From contig OZ024931.1 of the NCBI GenBank assembly GCA_964017235.1, positions 97,544,221-97,608,220 on the forward strand: a DNA stretch of 64,000 bases, written 5' to 3'. Below the pieces are notes generated by a model. That model worked only from the letters and a program-made list of their open reading frames with translations, made no database searches and had not been told where the DNA came from. The stretch's first letter is position 1. The number at the start of each line of letters is the position of its first letter. Source of the stretch: Sabellastarte sp. h YS-2021. Its lineage: Eukaryota; Annelida; Polychaeta; Sabellida; Sabellidae. Shown here piece by piece: positions 1 through 11,739 of this stretch. The translations under genes and the position numbers were made by a program.

Positions 1-416
1 AAACATTTTAGTGCATTTTTCTTGTTACAAAATATTGTTTGTACAACAAACAACACTTCTATTATAAGAATATACAGTTTCTTTTTAATATTTTTGCACA
101 AAAACATGCATACGTCTGAGATTAAAACCGTTTAGACCGGAAAGTGGAATGGACCGGATTCTGGTTCAAGAAGGATACAGGTTTTACACAAGACAACTGA
201 GTGACACAAGAAACACTTTTGACATATTTTAATTTGTTTTCTCTGCAATAACAACCTGCTGGCCCGGGACTTAATTCTTTCTTTTGTGAAAGCCCGGGCA
301 CAGTAATGGCAACTTTTACAACAGGTAAGTCTACATTTAACAAAGTGTTCATTGTCTGTCTTGGTGGGGTGCTCCCGGCCAGCAGTCGTGTCTGTAACTT
401 GGTTACACAGTAATTG
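1..416 (-). other. Degraded sequence downstream of gag A
   Basis: Read on the minus strand this follows the end of the gag pseudogene. One frame around 330-170 is cysteine-rich, as in the gag-pol junction region of DIRS-type elements, but stops and frame changes prevent a call. No RT motif is visible. The last 120 bases are plain AT-rich DNA, so the element either ends near 120 or continues to the left of the window. Confidence 0.3.
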
Positions 417-2605
417 TCATTTATACGACTGCTGGCCCTTGGCTGGTCGTGATGAGTAAGAGGTGGTGCAACCCTTTGCTTTCTTAGACTGTCTCCTGCT
501 GATAGTCTTCCAAGCTGGCTTATCCGACCTTGAATCTCTGTTAGCCGACCTCTTGTCCTGGCGTTCACATGGGTGGTACTGACCCTTGTTGTGTGCAGAT
601 CCAGAGTGTCCTTTTGATTCAAATTGGGCAATGTCTTCTTCTGCTCTTCTAATGGCAGAGTCGGTGAACAAGGTGGGTATGTGTACAGGTGCTTTCCTCA
701 GGGCTGTGAGAGTACCAGGCTTAATACCTGTTCTGAGATGGCTCAAGTATGCTTCCCTGCGGGCTAGGGTGAGATTTCACATTGGGATGAAAACAAACTC
801 TGATAAGTGTTCCATACTCTTTGCAGCCGCCTGTGTGATGCTTGAGTTGAAGTTCAATAAGTATTGTAACTCATCAGCTGGTGAAGACCCCTTGTTCGAA
901 CCTTTGCCCTTGCTTTCTGCTCTCAAAACTTTCAACTGGTCCTGCATATTCTGCTGCACTTTAAATAAGCAACGGTTGAAGCTTGCTGCCTGATTGCAGA
1001 TAACTGAAGCCTCTCTAGCTGATCTCTCCTATCTTCGCATTGTTTCTTGTGAGAAATGTTGCGATGTTGGAGGAGTAGGGGACAGACCAGAGTGTCTAGC
1101 AATCCGGCTGTAGCTGCTATTCAACTTTGAAGCATCTGTGCTCCATGAAGAGACGGCTGAAGGGTCAACTTTGTGGTCGGAAAACAGCCCGTACCACTTG
1201 GACTGTGACTTTGCAGGTCTCAGGAACACATATTTCGCCAGGCCACCGGCCTCAGAACCACGGGAGGGATAGCCCTCAACCAGAGTAAGGTTCAACTTTC
1301 CCAGTTTTCTGCATAACCATTCCTCAGTGGGCATCTTCACCAACACCTTGCCTGGAGCTACAGTCTTGGGTCCTGCAAAAGGATTATCTTGTGAGATAGT
1401 GGCAGCACTGTCTATGTCCGGTATATGGGACCAGCCCATAAATGAGCGAATGCCTTGCATTGTTTCTCTATAGTTCTGTTCTTTAGAAACTGGCTAGTCC
1501 TGGTCGGTGACAGTCTGATCTGGGTCATCAGATAACTCCCCTTTTTCAGTGTATAAGTCCAAGGGGGGTCGGTCGGATAATTCACTGCTGGCATCTGAAG
1601 TGAAACTAGAGATGCTATCCCTTCTTGACCTGTGTAGAGCAGGAGAGCTGGTGTCGGCTGGATCAGATGACAATGGTTGGTCAGTAGCAGAGGGTCGGTC
1701 AGTGTGAGGTCGGTGAGACTCCAGCTTGCCTGTGGATTGAAGTTTAGCTAAAGGGTCAGTACCAGTGTTCACAGCCGGTGTTGATTGACTGGTTTTAGTT
1801 TGACTGGTTGGTTGATGCTTAAAAGCAGAGGAGCCAGATCCAGGAAACTTTGTAGATGAGGTCGGTCGGCTGGTCTGAGTTTGACTGGTCAGCTGGTGCT
1901 TGACAGCAGAGGAGCCAGTACCAGGAAACTTGGTGGCAGAGGTCTGCTGGTCATTGCTTTACTGGTTGGCTGATGCTTTGCAGTAGAGGAGCCAGATCCA
2001 GGAAGCTCTGCAGAAGTAGAAAGTCAGATGAACGGCTCAGACACAATCTCAACTGAGGCTGGTGGTGAGTGGGTCAGTGTTACTTTCCCATTAGAAGAAA
2101 AAGACAGTTCAAACGACCTGGTCATCAACAATGCTTCTAAGCGGTTAAAACGATCCGACCACTTTTGATCCAGTTCTGCAAACTAAAGTTCAGCATTAGC
2201 TTGGGTGTGAGGCTTTGAAGATTTAGCAGTTGAGGAAGACTTCTCTTTCTTAGCTTTCTTATCAGGTGGGGTGACAGAAGCAGGAGATTTCACAGTGCCC
2301 TGGTCGTCTACAGCCCCAATAACAGACACGGTGGAAGGGTCGACAAGTGCCTCACTTTCCTTAGGGGGAGATGAATCTAGCTTCTTAGCCTCCCGTTTTT
2401 CTTTTTTAATCTTATAAGAAGGAGTAGCCAGTTGTTGACATTGCTCAGGGGTGAAGGACTTGCAAATCTGGCAGTCAGAAGACTGAAGGTTTTCTACACA
2501 AAAATCCTTACCCTTCCCTTTGTCCCTGGAACGTGCGCAGTGAGTATGAGAGTCGAAACTTGACATAATGTGTCCACAGTTTCCTCTACGTTGGCCAGAA
2601 GACAT
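417..2605 (-). pseudogene. DIRS-type retrotransposon gag, decayed (element A)
   Basis: This is a nucleocapsid/capsid-like ORF1 of a tyrosine-recombinase (DIRS/PAT-like) retrotransposon, recognised from family resemblance. The proposed start is the ATG at 2605, just upstream of a Cys/His cluster (CGHIM...H..C...C..C) that fits a zinc-binding N-terminus. Next come a Lys-rich segment, a predicted helical stretch, a Ser/Thr/Pro-rich tether (about 1990-1500), and a conserved block at 1460-1029 containing WSHIPDID and SQSKWYGLFSDHKVDPSAVS. A helical block (959-777) and a basic C-terminus (746-417) follow. The frame is broken by in-frame stops near 2184, 2034, 1495, 1030 and 778 and by at least one shift between about 2030 and 1772. 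Element B (35870-37139) and DIRS copy C carry related N-terminal Cys motifs. The pol part is not in the window. Confidence 0.72.
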
Positions 2606-2910
2606 GATGTGTCTGATATTCATAGAATACAACAAAACTGAAGAATACTCAAAATAATGACAATATCTGAAGAAAATTCTGGCAGTAAAAATATTCCGTG
2701 TGCACAGCTTCGCGCCAAACGAAAAAGATGCTATGACGTCACTCTGTCTAGACAGGAAGGAAGTACGATGCGCCATCTGGCGAGTGCACAGTAGTGGGAT
2801 CGGCCGGCTGGTGGAAACACAGGACGTCTTTTTCTGATGTTTGGCGGGCCGGTCTGCGCTGAGCGGATTAGCAATTGTCCATTGGATAGGATGTATTAAC
2901 GCAATAAAAT
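2606..2910 (-). promoter_or_regulatory. 5' terminal/promoter region of element A with CRE-like site
   Basis: About 65 bases at 2709-2773 (containing ATGACGTCAC) and a further block at 2866-2905 (ATTAGCAATTGTCCATTGGA) are nearly the same as 37567-37630 and 37712-37752 upstream of gag B. TGACGTCA is a perfect consensus CREB/ATF palindrome and is kept in both copies. This is probably the element's 5' untranslated or promoter region; homology between the copies stops near 2910, which I take as the element end. Confidence 0.5.
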
Positions 2911-3754
2911 GAAGAGTTGATATATCATGTTTGTCTAAACTTATTGGATGTGTAGTGATCTAAGTTGAAAAAATTTGGGATATTAATTCATTTTGGGACA
3001 ATAACCCATAGACTAGGTTCTGTCATATAAATGCAGAGGGAGATACAGGATTTTCCGAAAGGGGGGCGTGGGTTGTCGCGGGTATGGATATTTCATACTT
3101 GGAATTTTGTAATGGGACATATGATATGGTGCACAGACAAAATGTTGGTGGACAAAATACTGGGGGACAAAACACCAGTCAAAATTGCAAGGGAGGACAA
3201 AATGCTGTCAACTTTTATGGGACAGGGAGGGCAGAATGCTGATCTTATCAAAATACTTTATATATCATACTGATGGTCAAATAAACAGAAAAAAAAGCCT
3301 CTGTAAAAACCTGCAGTAGAAAATACCTCAGTATAAAAGTCCTCTAATTAAATGGTACATAACACATTTACACAAGCACTGCCAAGTAGTGTACACCATG
3401 TAACATAGGATTGGGCATTTTTTACTAGGATTATTTGTTCATACACTAGTTTTTTACTGTGACTTTTTCTGCAATTTTTCTTCTACTGGGGAAAAATCAC
3501 ATGAAATGTAAAATAAACTTCAACGGGGCTTCCCATAATAAACTAGATTGGACCAACTCGGCGCCAACATATCTCCAGACAGGTCATCACTCATGCAACA
3601 TGTTTTCATTGGGTATTTTTGTCATGGGACCCCTCCTGTGTGATATAATTTTGCGGGAAAACATGATCAACCACTTATATAAGAACTTGAGTAATTCAAT
3701 CTACAACATTTTTATTTTGCAAGCAAAATGGTATCCCCAGATGACTGATACGAA
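2911..3754. other. No gene seen; iterated ggacaaaat words
   Basis: No coding signal. Between about 3135 and 3245 the word ggacaaaa with variants (gggacaaaac, gaggacaaaatgct) recurs about five times at 15-35 base spacing, in the style of the iterated-word inverted ends at 3755-4403 and 34875-35818. I found no inverted partner. Confidence 0.4.
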
Positions 3755-4403
3755 CTTTGCCCAATGCAAACTCTATCCACAGGCACATTGCCCACAAGGA
3801 AATTTGCTGCCCACAACAATCTGACAGGGTAGGATGTTAACCCACAATCAATCAATCGATCAATCAATCAACCAACCAACCAACCAACCAACCAACCAAC
3901 CAACCAACCAATCAATCAATACTCCATTCAGATAACTACTCAGGATATATAGTGTTGAAAGAGATAAACATTAACTGAACTAAAGCTGCACTATATAAAG
4001 TATGCAAGTTGATTTCATTAGCATTTAATTCACTGTTGATAGATTTACATAGTACTGCAAAATGGAACCAATAAAAATACCAGAGGTGGCCAAAACCTTT
4101 ACAATGAAGAATGCATATATACAAAAAAGGTTTCAAGAAAGTCAAACAGTCATTGAGAATATTATTACATGAACATTGTAACATTACATACTTAAAATTT
4201 GATGATATAATAAGAAGCTGACCGTTAATATGGTAGATATTGTACACTTATACTTCAATAAAAAAATCAAAAAGCTAATTTTTTGGATATTATTTCATAT
4301 CATTATTTTATGCAAAGTTCCTCCCCTGTAAAAATGCGGTGGGCAAAGTCCTTTGTGGGCAAAGGTCCTGTGGGCAAGAGTCCTTGTGGGCAAAGGTCCA
4401 CAC
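3755..4403. mobile_element. MITE-like element with iterated-word inverted ends
   Basis: The left arm (about 3755-3818) is built from repeats of the word TTGCCCACAAGGA. The right arm (about 4337-4400) contains the reverse complement, GTGGGCAAAGTCCTT, iterated four times. The interior is AT-rich and holds a tetranucleotide microsatellite. There is no transposase. No target duplication could be defined, so the ends are approximate. Confidence 0.45.
3842..3921. repeat. (AATC)n/(AACC)n microsatellite
   Basis: Uninterrupted tetranucleotide tract: CAAT units give way to about ten CAAC units and then return to CAAT units. It lies inside the 3755-4403 element. Confidence 0.95.
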
Positions 4404-4993
4404 ACAAGTTTATCTGTTTCTATGTTTTAACATATTAGTGGATAGATGAAACATTATAAAACAAATATGCAATTAGATTTTGTTTTTTTTTTTCTTCATA
4501 ATTTGACATGTATCCTTCCAAGCCTTTTACAAAGTAAATTAAAGCTGGTTTCACAGTTTCATTTATAATAAGAAAAAACAGTAAAATCTGACAATATCAC
4601 TTCTCAGTTCCTCGCAAACAAAATGAAGTTTTAGTTTATATAGTGCTACATATGCCGGGTTTTATACCAGCATACTGCTTAAACAAAGAGGATGAGTGCT
4701 TTTTTCATATATCTACCCGGTATGTAGAGCAAAAAAAAAAAAGAAGAAGATATGGTATAAATCTAATTGATGTATGATGATCATCTAAATTAAACATCTA
4801 ACACTTTTACTGAAGATCTAACACTGATATATATAAAAGGGGTAATAAAATACTCAGAAATCATCAATGGTTCAGTCTATCTATTTTATAAACTTGCAAT
4901 ACAAAAAGCTTAGTTATTCTTATGACTGATAAAAAAATGAAATATATAAATAAGGAATGTCCAACAGGAAAATATGCCTCCAGATTTAATTAT
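4404..4993. other. AT-rich spacer without recognisable features
   Basis: Short A and T runs (for example near 4481 and 4732) and no open frame, repeat or RNA signature that I can support. Confidence 0.4.
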
Positions 4994-7900
4994 AAACTAG
5001 AGGATCGCTTGCAAAAAAAAAAAGATAATGTTTTTGCTATGCAAAAACAAAGCGTCCCGAAAAGGATATAAAGGTGAGTGCTAAAGTATTAAGAAAATGT
5101 TCCGTTTCTAGCCTTATACTGTTGTGGCAACCAAAGTCAGCACAGTCTGCTCTATCTAGCACGGTTTTCAAGATATAAGCATTTTTTTGTTTTGCAATTT
5201 TTGCAAAAAATTCAAAAATTCAAAATGGCCGCTATATTTGGCGAGACAAAAATATTTTGAAAATTGGCATGGGTACTCTGCAGAGATATCCAGCAGGTCA
5301 AAAATTTTGTTGAATTCGCTCCATCTAGCACAGTTTTTGAGATATAAGCATTTTTGTGTTTTGCAAAAACTTCGAAAATTCAAAATAGCCACCATTTTTG
5401 GTGAGACAAAAATTTTTGAAAACAAGACCACTGCCGCGGTGTGTATCTCCTGCCGAGCATTAAAGGAGAAGAAATAGCTTTTCCGAGATATTCACAACTT
5501 TTCATTTTCGTGTGTGAAAGCTCTTCCAAATGTAGGTGAATGAGTTATTTGAGAAAAGTTGGCTATCTGCAATACTTTTAAGAGATAATTCGCATTTACT
5601 CCCAAAAGTAGATGAATGAGTTATTTGATAAAAATTGGGTATCCGCAATACTTTTACAGATAATTAGCATTTACTCATTTTGAGTAGGTGAATAATTAGC
5701 TATGGGTCTGAAACTTCACCAAGTGAAAGCTCTCCCAAAAGTAGGTGAATGAGTTATTTGAGAAAAATTGGCTATCTGCAATACTTTTAGAGATAATTCG
5801 CATTTACTCATTTTGAGTAGGTGAGTAATTAGCTATGGGTCTGAAACTTCATGTGAAAGCTCTCCCAAAAGTAGATGAATGAGTTATTTGAGAGAAATTG
5901 GCTATCTGCAATACTTCTAGAGATAATTAGCATTTACTCATTTTGAGTAGGTGAATAATTACCTACAGGTCTGGAACTTCACCATGTGAAAGCTCTCCCA
6001 AAAGTATATGAATAAGTTATTTGAGAAAAATTGGCTATCTGCAATACTTTTAGAGATAATTTGCATTTACTCATTTTGAGTAGGTGAGTAATTAGCTACG
6101 GGTCTGAAACTTCACCGAGTGAAAGCTCTCCCAAAAGTAGGTGAATGAGTTATTTGAGAAAAATTGGCTATCTGCTATACTTTTAGAGATAATTCGCACT
6201 TACTCATTTTGAGTAGGTGAGTAATTAGCTACGGGTCTGAAACTTCATGTGAAAGCTCTCCCAAAAGTAGATGAATGAGTTATTTGAGAGAAATTGGCTA
6301 TCTGCAATACTTCTAGAGATAATTAGCATTTACTCATTTTGAGTAGGTGAATAATTACCTACAGGTCTGGAACTTCACCATGTGAAAGCTCTCCCAAAAG
6401 TAGATGAATAAGTTATTTGAGAAAAATTGGCTATCTACAATACTTTTAGAGATAATTCGCATTTACTCATTTTGAGTAGGTGAGTAATTAGCTATGGGTC
6501 TGAAACTTCCCCATGTGAAAGCTCTTGCAAAAGTAGGTGAATCATTTATCTGATAAAAATTGGCTATCTGCAATACTTTTATGAAATAATTCGCATTTAC
6601 TCATTTTGAGTAGGTGAGTAAATATCTACGGGTCTCAAACTTTACCATGTGAAAGCTCTCCCAAAAGTAGATGAGTTATTTGAGAGAAATTGGCTATCTG
6701 CAATACTTCTAGAGATAATTCGCATGTACTCATTTTGAGTAGGTGAGTAATTACCTACGGGTCTGGAACTTCACCGTGTGAAAGCTCTCCCAAAAGTAGA
6801 TGAATAAGTTATTTGATAAAAATTGGCTATCTGCAATACTTTTAGAGATAATTCACATTTACTCATTTTGAGTAGGTGAATAATTAGCTACGGGTCTGAA
6901 ACTTCACCAAGTGAAAGCTCTCCCAAAAGTAGATGAAAGAGTTATTTGAGAAAAATTGGCTATCTGCAATACTTTTAGAGATAATTCGCATTTACTCATT
7001 TTGAGTAGGTGGGTAATTACCAACGAGTCTGAAACTTCACCATGTGAAAGCTCTCCCAAAAGTAGATGAATCAGTTATTTGATAAAAATTGGGTATCCAA
7101 AATACGTTTACAGATAATTCACATTTACTCATTTTGAGTAGGTGAATAATTAGCTACGGGTCTGAAACTTCACCAAGTGAAAGCTCTCCCAAAAGTAGAT
7201 AAATGAGTTATTTGAGAAAAATTGGGTATCTGCAATACTTTTAGAGATAATTCGCACTTACTCATTTTGAGTAGGTGAGTAATTAGCTATGGGTCTGAAA
7301 CTTCACCATGTGAAAGCTCTTCCAAAAGTAGGCGAATGAATTATTTGAGGAAAAATTGGCTATCTGCAATACTTTTAAGAGATAATTCGCCATCTAGCAT
7401 AGTTTTCGAGATATTAGCATTTTTGTGTTTTGCAATTTTTGCATAAAATTCGAAAATTCAAAATGGCTGCCATTTTTGGTGAGTCAATTTTTTTTTGAAA
7501 ATTGGCATGGCTACTCTCAAAAGATACCCTGTGGGTCAAAATTTTCGTCGAAAACGCTCTATCTAGCACGGTTTTCGAGATATAAGCATTTTTATGTTTT
7601 GCAATTTTTGCGAAAAATTCAAAAATTCAAAATGGCCGCCATTTTTGGCGAGAAAATTTTTTTTTCAAAATTTGGATAGCCGCTCTGCATAGATACCCTG
7701 TGGGTCAAAAATTTGGTCGAAATCGCTCTATCTAGCACGGTTTTCGAGTTATAAGCATTTTTGTGTTTTCCTTATTTGGAAAATTCATAATGATTAATTA
7801 ATCATTAATTACTCGGCCATTTCTTAACCAATCAATGCCAAAATCTAATGATTTCCAGATTTTAATAGAATGAATGTATTTGCCAAGTTTCAGGTGATTT

Positions 7901-8144
7901 GATAAAATCCCTTTCAAGTTATCATCCGGACAAGCTTCCCCATCGAAAAAAGACATTTTTGGTTATGTGACCTCTCTGATTGGTTGAAATGTCACTGCAG
8001 CATATTCAAAAAAATTCCCCAAGGCTACTGCCTAAACCTGCCAAATTTGAAAAGAATCCGCCTAACGGTTACAGAGTTATAAGGAAAACAAAATGCGGAG
8101 CCGGCGGAGCCTGTAGGTCTCCCATACACAAACAAGAACAAACT
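4994..8144. repeat. Composite satellite-bearing unit 1
   Basis: Starts with AAACTAGAGGATCGCTTGC and contains, in order, an A-rich head, two 150-170 bp repeats (5165-5435), the motif CCACTGCCGCGGTGTG (5430), a 133-bp array (5505-7385), two more 169-bp repeats (7395-7770), an AT-rich block with TTAATTAATCATTAATTA (7795), and a tail rich in GCCGGCGGA words. Unit 2 repeats the same order, so the pair is a tandem duplication or two adjacent copies of one non-autonomous element. No protein-coding gene is present; the 80-100 residue open frames are satellite by-products. Confidence 0.75.
5505..7385. repeat. 133-bp satellite array, about 14 copies
   Basis: Unit beginning GTGAAAGCTCTCCCAAAAGT and containing TACTCATTTTGAGTAGGTGA. 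Copies vary mainly at gtagatga/gtaggtga and in accag/catg words around the start. Several units have internal deletions (for example near 5570-5640 and 6660). Confidence 0.9.
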
Positions 8145-8639
8145 AGAGGATCGCTCGCAAAAAAAAAGATAATGTTTTTGCATAGCAAAAACAAAGCGTC
8201 CCGAAAAGGATATAAAGGCGAGTGCTAAAGTATTAAGAAAATGCTTCGTTTCTAGCCTTATACTGTTGTGGCAACCAAAGTCAGCGCAGTCTGCTCTATC
8301 TAGCACGGTTTTCAAGATATAAGCATTTTTGTGTTTTGCAAAAAATTCAAAAATTCAAAATGTCCGCTATATTTGGCGAGACAAAAATATTTTGAAAATT
8401 GGCATGGCTACTCTGCAGAGATACCCAGCAGGTCAAAAATTTTGTTGAGTTCGCTCCATATAGCACGATTTTCGAGATATAAGCATTTTTGTGTTTTGCA
8501 AAAACTTTGAAAATTCAAAATGGCCACCATTTTTGGGGAGACAAAAATTTTTGTCAAGACCACTACCGCGGTGTGTATCTCCCGCCGAGCATTAAAGCAG
8601 AAGAAATAGCTTTTCCGAGATATTCACAATTTTTCATTT

Positions 8640-10515
8640 TCGTGTGTGAAAGCTCTTCCAAAAGTAGGTGAATGAGTTATTTGAGAAAAATTGGCTATCT
8701 GCAATACTATTAAGAGATAATTCACATTTACTCATTTTGAGTAGGCGAGTAATTAGCTATGGGTCTGAAACTTCACCATGTGAAAGCTCTCCCACAAGTA
8801 GATGAATGAGTATTTGATAAAAATTGGGTATCCGCAATACTTTTACAGATAATTAGCATTTACTCATTTTGAGTAGGTGAATAAATAGCTATGGGTCTGA
8901 AACTTCACAGAGTGAAAGCTCTGCCAAAAGTAGGTGAATGAGTTATTTGAGAAAAATTGGCTCTCTGCAATACTTTTAGAGATAATTCGCATTTACTCAT
9001 TTTGAGTAGGTGAGTAATTAGCTATGGGTCTGAAACTTCACAGAGTGAAAGCTCTCCCAAAAGTAGGTGAATGAGTTATTTGAGAAAAATTGGCTATCTG
9101 CAATACTTTTAGAGATAATTCGCATTTACTCATTTTGAGTAGGTGAGTAATTAGCTATGGGTCTGAAACTTCACCAAGTGAAAGCTCTGCCAAAAGTAGG
9201 TGAATGAGTTATTTGAGAAAAATTGGCTCTCTGCAATACTTTTAGAGATAATTCGCATTTACTCATTTTGAGTAGGTGAGTACTTAGCTATGGGTCTGAA
9301 ACTTCACAGAGTGAAAGCTCTCCCAAAAGTAGGTGAATGAGTTATTTGAGAAAAATTGGCTATCTGCAATACTTTTAGAGATAATTCGCATTTACTCATT
9401 TTGAGTAGGTGAGTAATTAGCTATGGGTCTGAAACTTCACGGAGTGAAACCTCTCCCAAAAGTAGGTGAATGATTTATTTGAAAAAAATTGGCTATCTGC
9501 AATACTTTTAGAGATAATTCAAATTTACTCATTTTGAGTAGGTGAGTAATTAGCTATGGGTCTGAAACTTCACAGAGTGAAAGCTCTCCCAAAAGTAGGT
9601 GAATGAGTTATTTGAGAAAAATTGGCTATCTACAATACTTTTAGAGATAATTCGCATTTACTCATTTTGAGTAGGTGAGTAATTAGCTATGGGTCTGAAA
9701 CTTCACCAAGTGAAAGCTCTCCCAAAAGTAGGTGAATGATTTATTTGAGAAAAATTGGCTATCTGCAATACTTTTAGAGATAATTCGCATTTACTCATTT
9801 TGAGTAGGTGAGTAATTAGCTATGGGTCTGAAACTTCACCATGTGAAAGCTCTCCCACAAGTAGATGAATGAGTTATTTGATAAAAACTGGGTATCCGCA
9901 ATACTTTTACAGGTAATTAGCATTTACTCATTTTCAGTAGGTAAATAATTAGCTATGGGTCTGAAACTTCACCATGTGAAAGCTCTCCCAAAAGTAGGTG
10001 AATGAGTTATTTGAGAAAAATTGGCTATCTGCAATACTTTTTGAGATAATTCGCATTTACTCATTTTGAGTAGGTGAGTAATTAGCTATGGGTCTGAAAC
10101 TTCACCATGTGAAAGCTCTTCCAAAAGTAGGTGAATGAGTTATTTGAGAAAAATTGGCTATCTGCAATACTTTTAAGAGATAATTCGCATTTACTCATTT
10201 TGAGTAGGTGAGTAATCATCTACGGGTCTGAAACTTCACCATGTGAAAGCTCTCCCAAAAGTACATGAATGAGTTATTTGATAAAAATTGGGTATCCGCA
10301 ATAGTTTTTGAGATAATTAGCATTTACTCATTTTGAGTAGGTGAGTAATTAGCTACGGGTGTGAAACTTCACCAAGTGAAAGCTCTTCCAAAAGTAGGTG
10401 AATGAGTTATTTGAGAAAAATTGGCTATCTGCAATACTTTTAGAGGTAATTCGCATTTACTCATTTTGAGTAGGTGAGCAATTAGCTATGGGTCTGAAAC
10501 TTCACCAAGTGTAAG
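8640..10515. repeat. 133-bp satellite array, about 14 copies
   Basis: Same family as 5505-7385. Successive unit starts measured at 9045, 9178 and 9311 give a period of exactly 133. This array is more homogeneous than the first, mostly keeping gtaggtgaatgag, which suggests more recent amplification or conversion. Confidence 0.9.
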
Positions 10516-10529
10516 CTCTTTGGGATAGC

Positions 10530-11300
10530 TGCTCTGCAGAGATACCCTGAAGATCAAAAATTTCGTCGAAATCGCTCTATGTAGCACGGTTTTCGAAATA
10601 TTAGCATTTTTGTGTTTTGCAATTTTTGCGCAAAAATTTGAAAATTCAAAATGGCCGCCATTTTTGGCAAGATAAATTTTTTTTTGAAAATTGGCATGGC
10701 TACTCTGCAGAGATACCCTGTGGGTCAAAAATTTCGTCGAAATCACTCTATCTAGCACGGTTTTCGAGATATAAGCATTTTTATGTTTTGCAATTTTGCG
10801 AAAAATTCGAAAATTCAAAATGGCCGCCATTTTTGGCGAGACAAAATTTTTTTGAAAAGTGGCATGGCTACTCTGCAGAGATACCCTGTGGGTCAAAAAT
10901 TTCGTCGAAATCGCTCCATCTAGCACGGTTTTCGAGATATAAGCATTTTTGTGTTTTGCAATTTCTGCGAAAATTTCGAAAATTCAAAATGGCCGCCATT
11001 TTTGGCGAGATAAAATTTTTTTGAAAATTGGGAAAACTACTCCGCAGAGATATCTTGTGGGTCAAAAATTTCGTCGAAATTGCTCTATCTAGCACGGTTT
11101 TTGAGATATAAGCATTTTTGTGTTTTGCAATTTTTGCGGAAATTTCGAAAATTCAAAATGGCTGCCATTTTGGGCGAGATAAAATTTTTTTGAAAATTGG
11201 AAAAACTACTCCGCAGACATACCCTGTGGGTCAAAAATTTCGTCGAAATCGCTCTATCTAGCACGGTTTTCGAGATATAAGCATTTTTGTGTTTTCCTTA
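10530..11300. repeat. 169-bp repeat array with ATGGCCGCCAT core
   Basis: The word GCATTTTTGTGTTTTGC or a variant recurs at 10604, 10775, 10943, 11112 and 11281 (spacing 168-171). Each unit carries CAAAATGGCCGCCATTTT and CTCTATCTAGCACGGTTTTC. The same units flank both 133-bp arrays, for example 5165-5435, 7395-7770 and 8300-8530. Confidence 0.85.
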
Positions 11301-11739
11301 TTTGGAAAATTCGTAATGATTAATTAATCATTAATTACTCGGCCATTTCTTGACCAATCAATGCCAAAATCTAATGATTTCCAGATTTTAATAGAATGAA
11401 TGTATTTGCCAAGTTTCAGGTGAATTGATAAAATTCCTTTCAAGTTATCATCCGGACAAGCTTCCCCATCGAAAAAAGACATTTTTGGTCATGTGACCTC
11501 TCTGATTGGTTGAAATGTCACTACAGCATATTCAAAAAAATTCCCCAAGGCTACTGCATAAACCTGCCAAATTTGAAAAGAATCCGCCTAACGGTTACAG
11601 AGTTATAAGGAAAACAAAATGCGGAGCCGGCAGAGCCGCCGGAACCGGCGGAGCCAGCAGAGCCGGCGGAGCCTGAAGGTCTCCCATACACAAACAAGCG
11701 TCCCTTGCGGGACGCTTAATTATTAAACCAAAAGAACAG

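Larger units (their letters stand above)
8145..11720. repeat. Composite satellite-bearing unit 2 with terminal hairpin
   Basis: Repeats the layout of 4994-8144 from AAACTAGAGGATCGCTCGC onward, but with four to five 169-bp repeats (10530-11300) and an expanded GCCGGCGGA minisatellite (11622-11675). It ends in a perfect 9-bp hairpin: AAGCGTCCC at 11696-11704 and GGGACGCTT at 11709-11717, with a 4-base loop. A 3' hairpin recalls Helitron-type ends, but the CTRR terminus expected of canonical Helitrons is not evident. Confidence 0.7.

Noticed and set aside
5168-11095. Open frames of 60-146 residues rich in Phe, Lys and Asn within the 133/169-bp arrays
   Set aside because: They repeat with the satellite unit and occur on both strands, the mark of tandem-repeat by-products.
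11696-11717. Perfect hairpin as a rho-independent terminator or Helitron 3' end
   Set aside because: A bacterial terminator makes no sense in this context, and the CTRR end needed for a canonical Helitron is not seen; left as an unassigned terminal hairpin.
4994-11720. CRISPR array
   Set aside because: Units are contiguous tandem repeats of 133-169 bases without unique spacers, in an animal genome.
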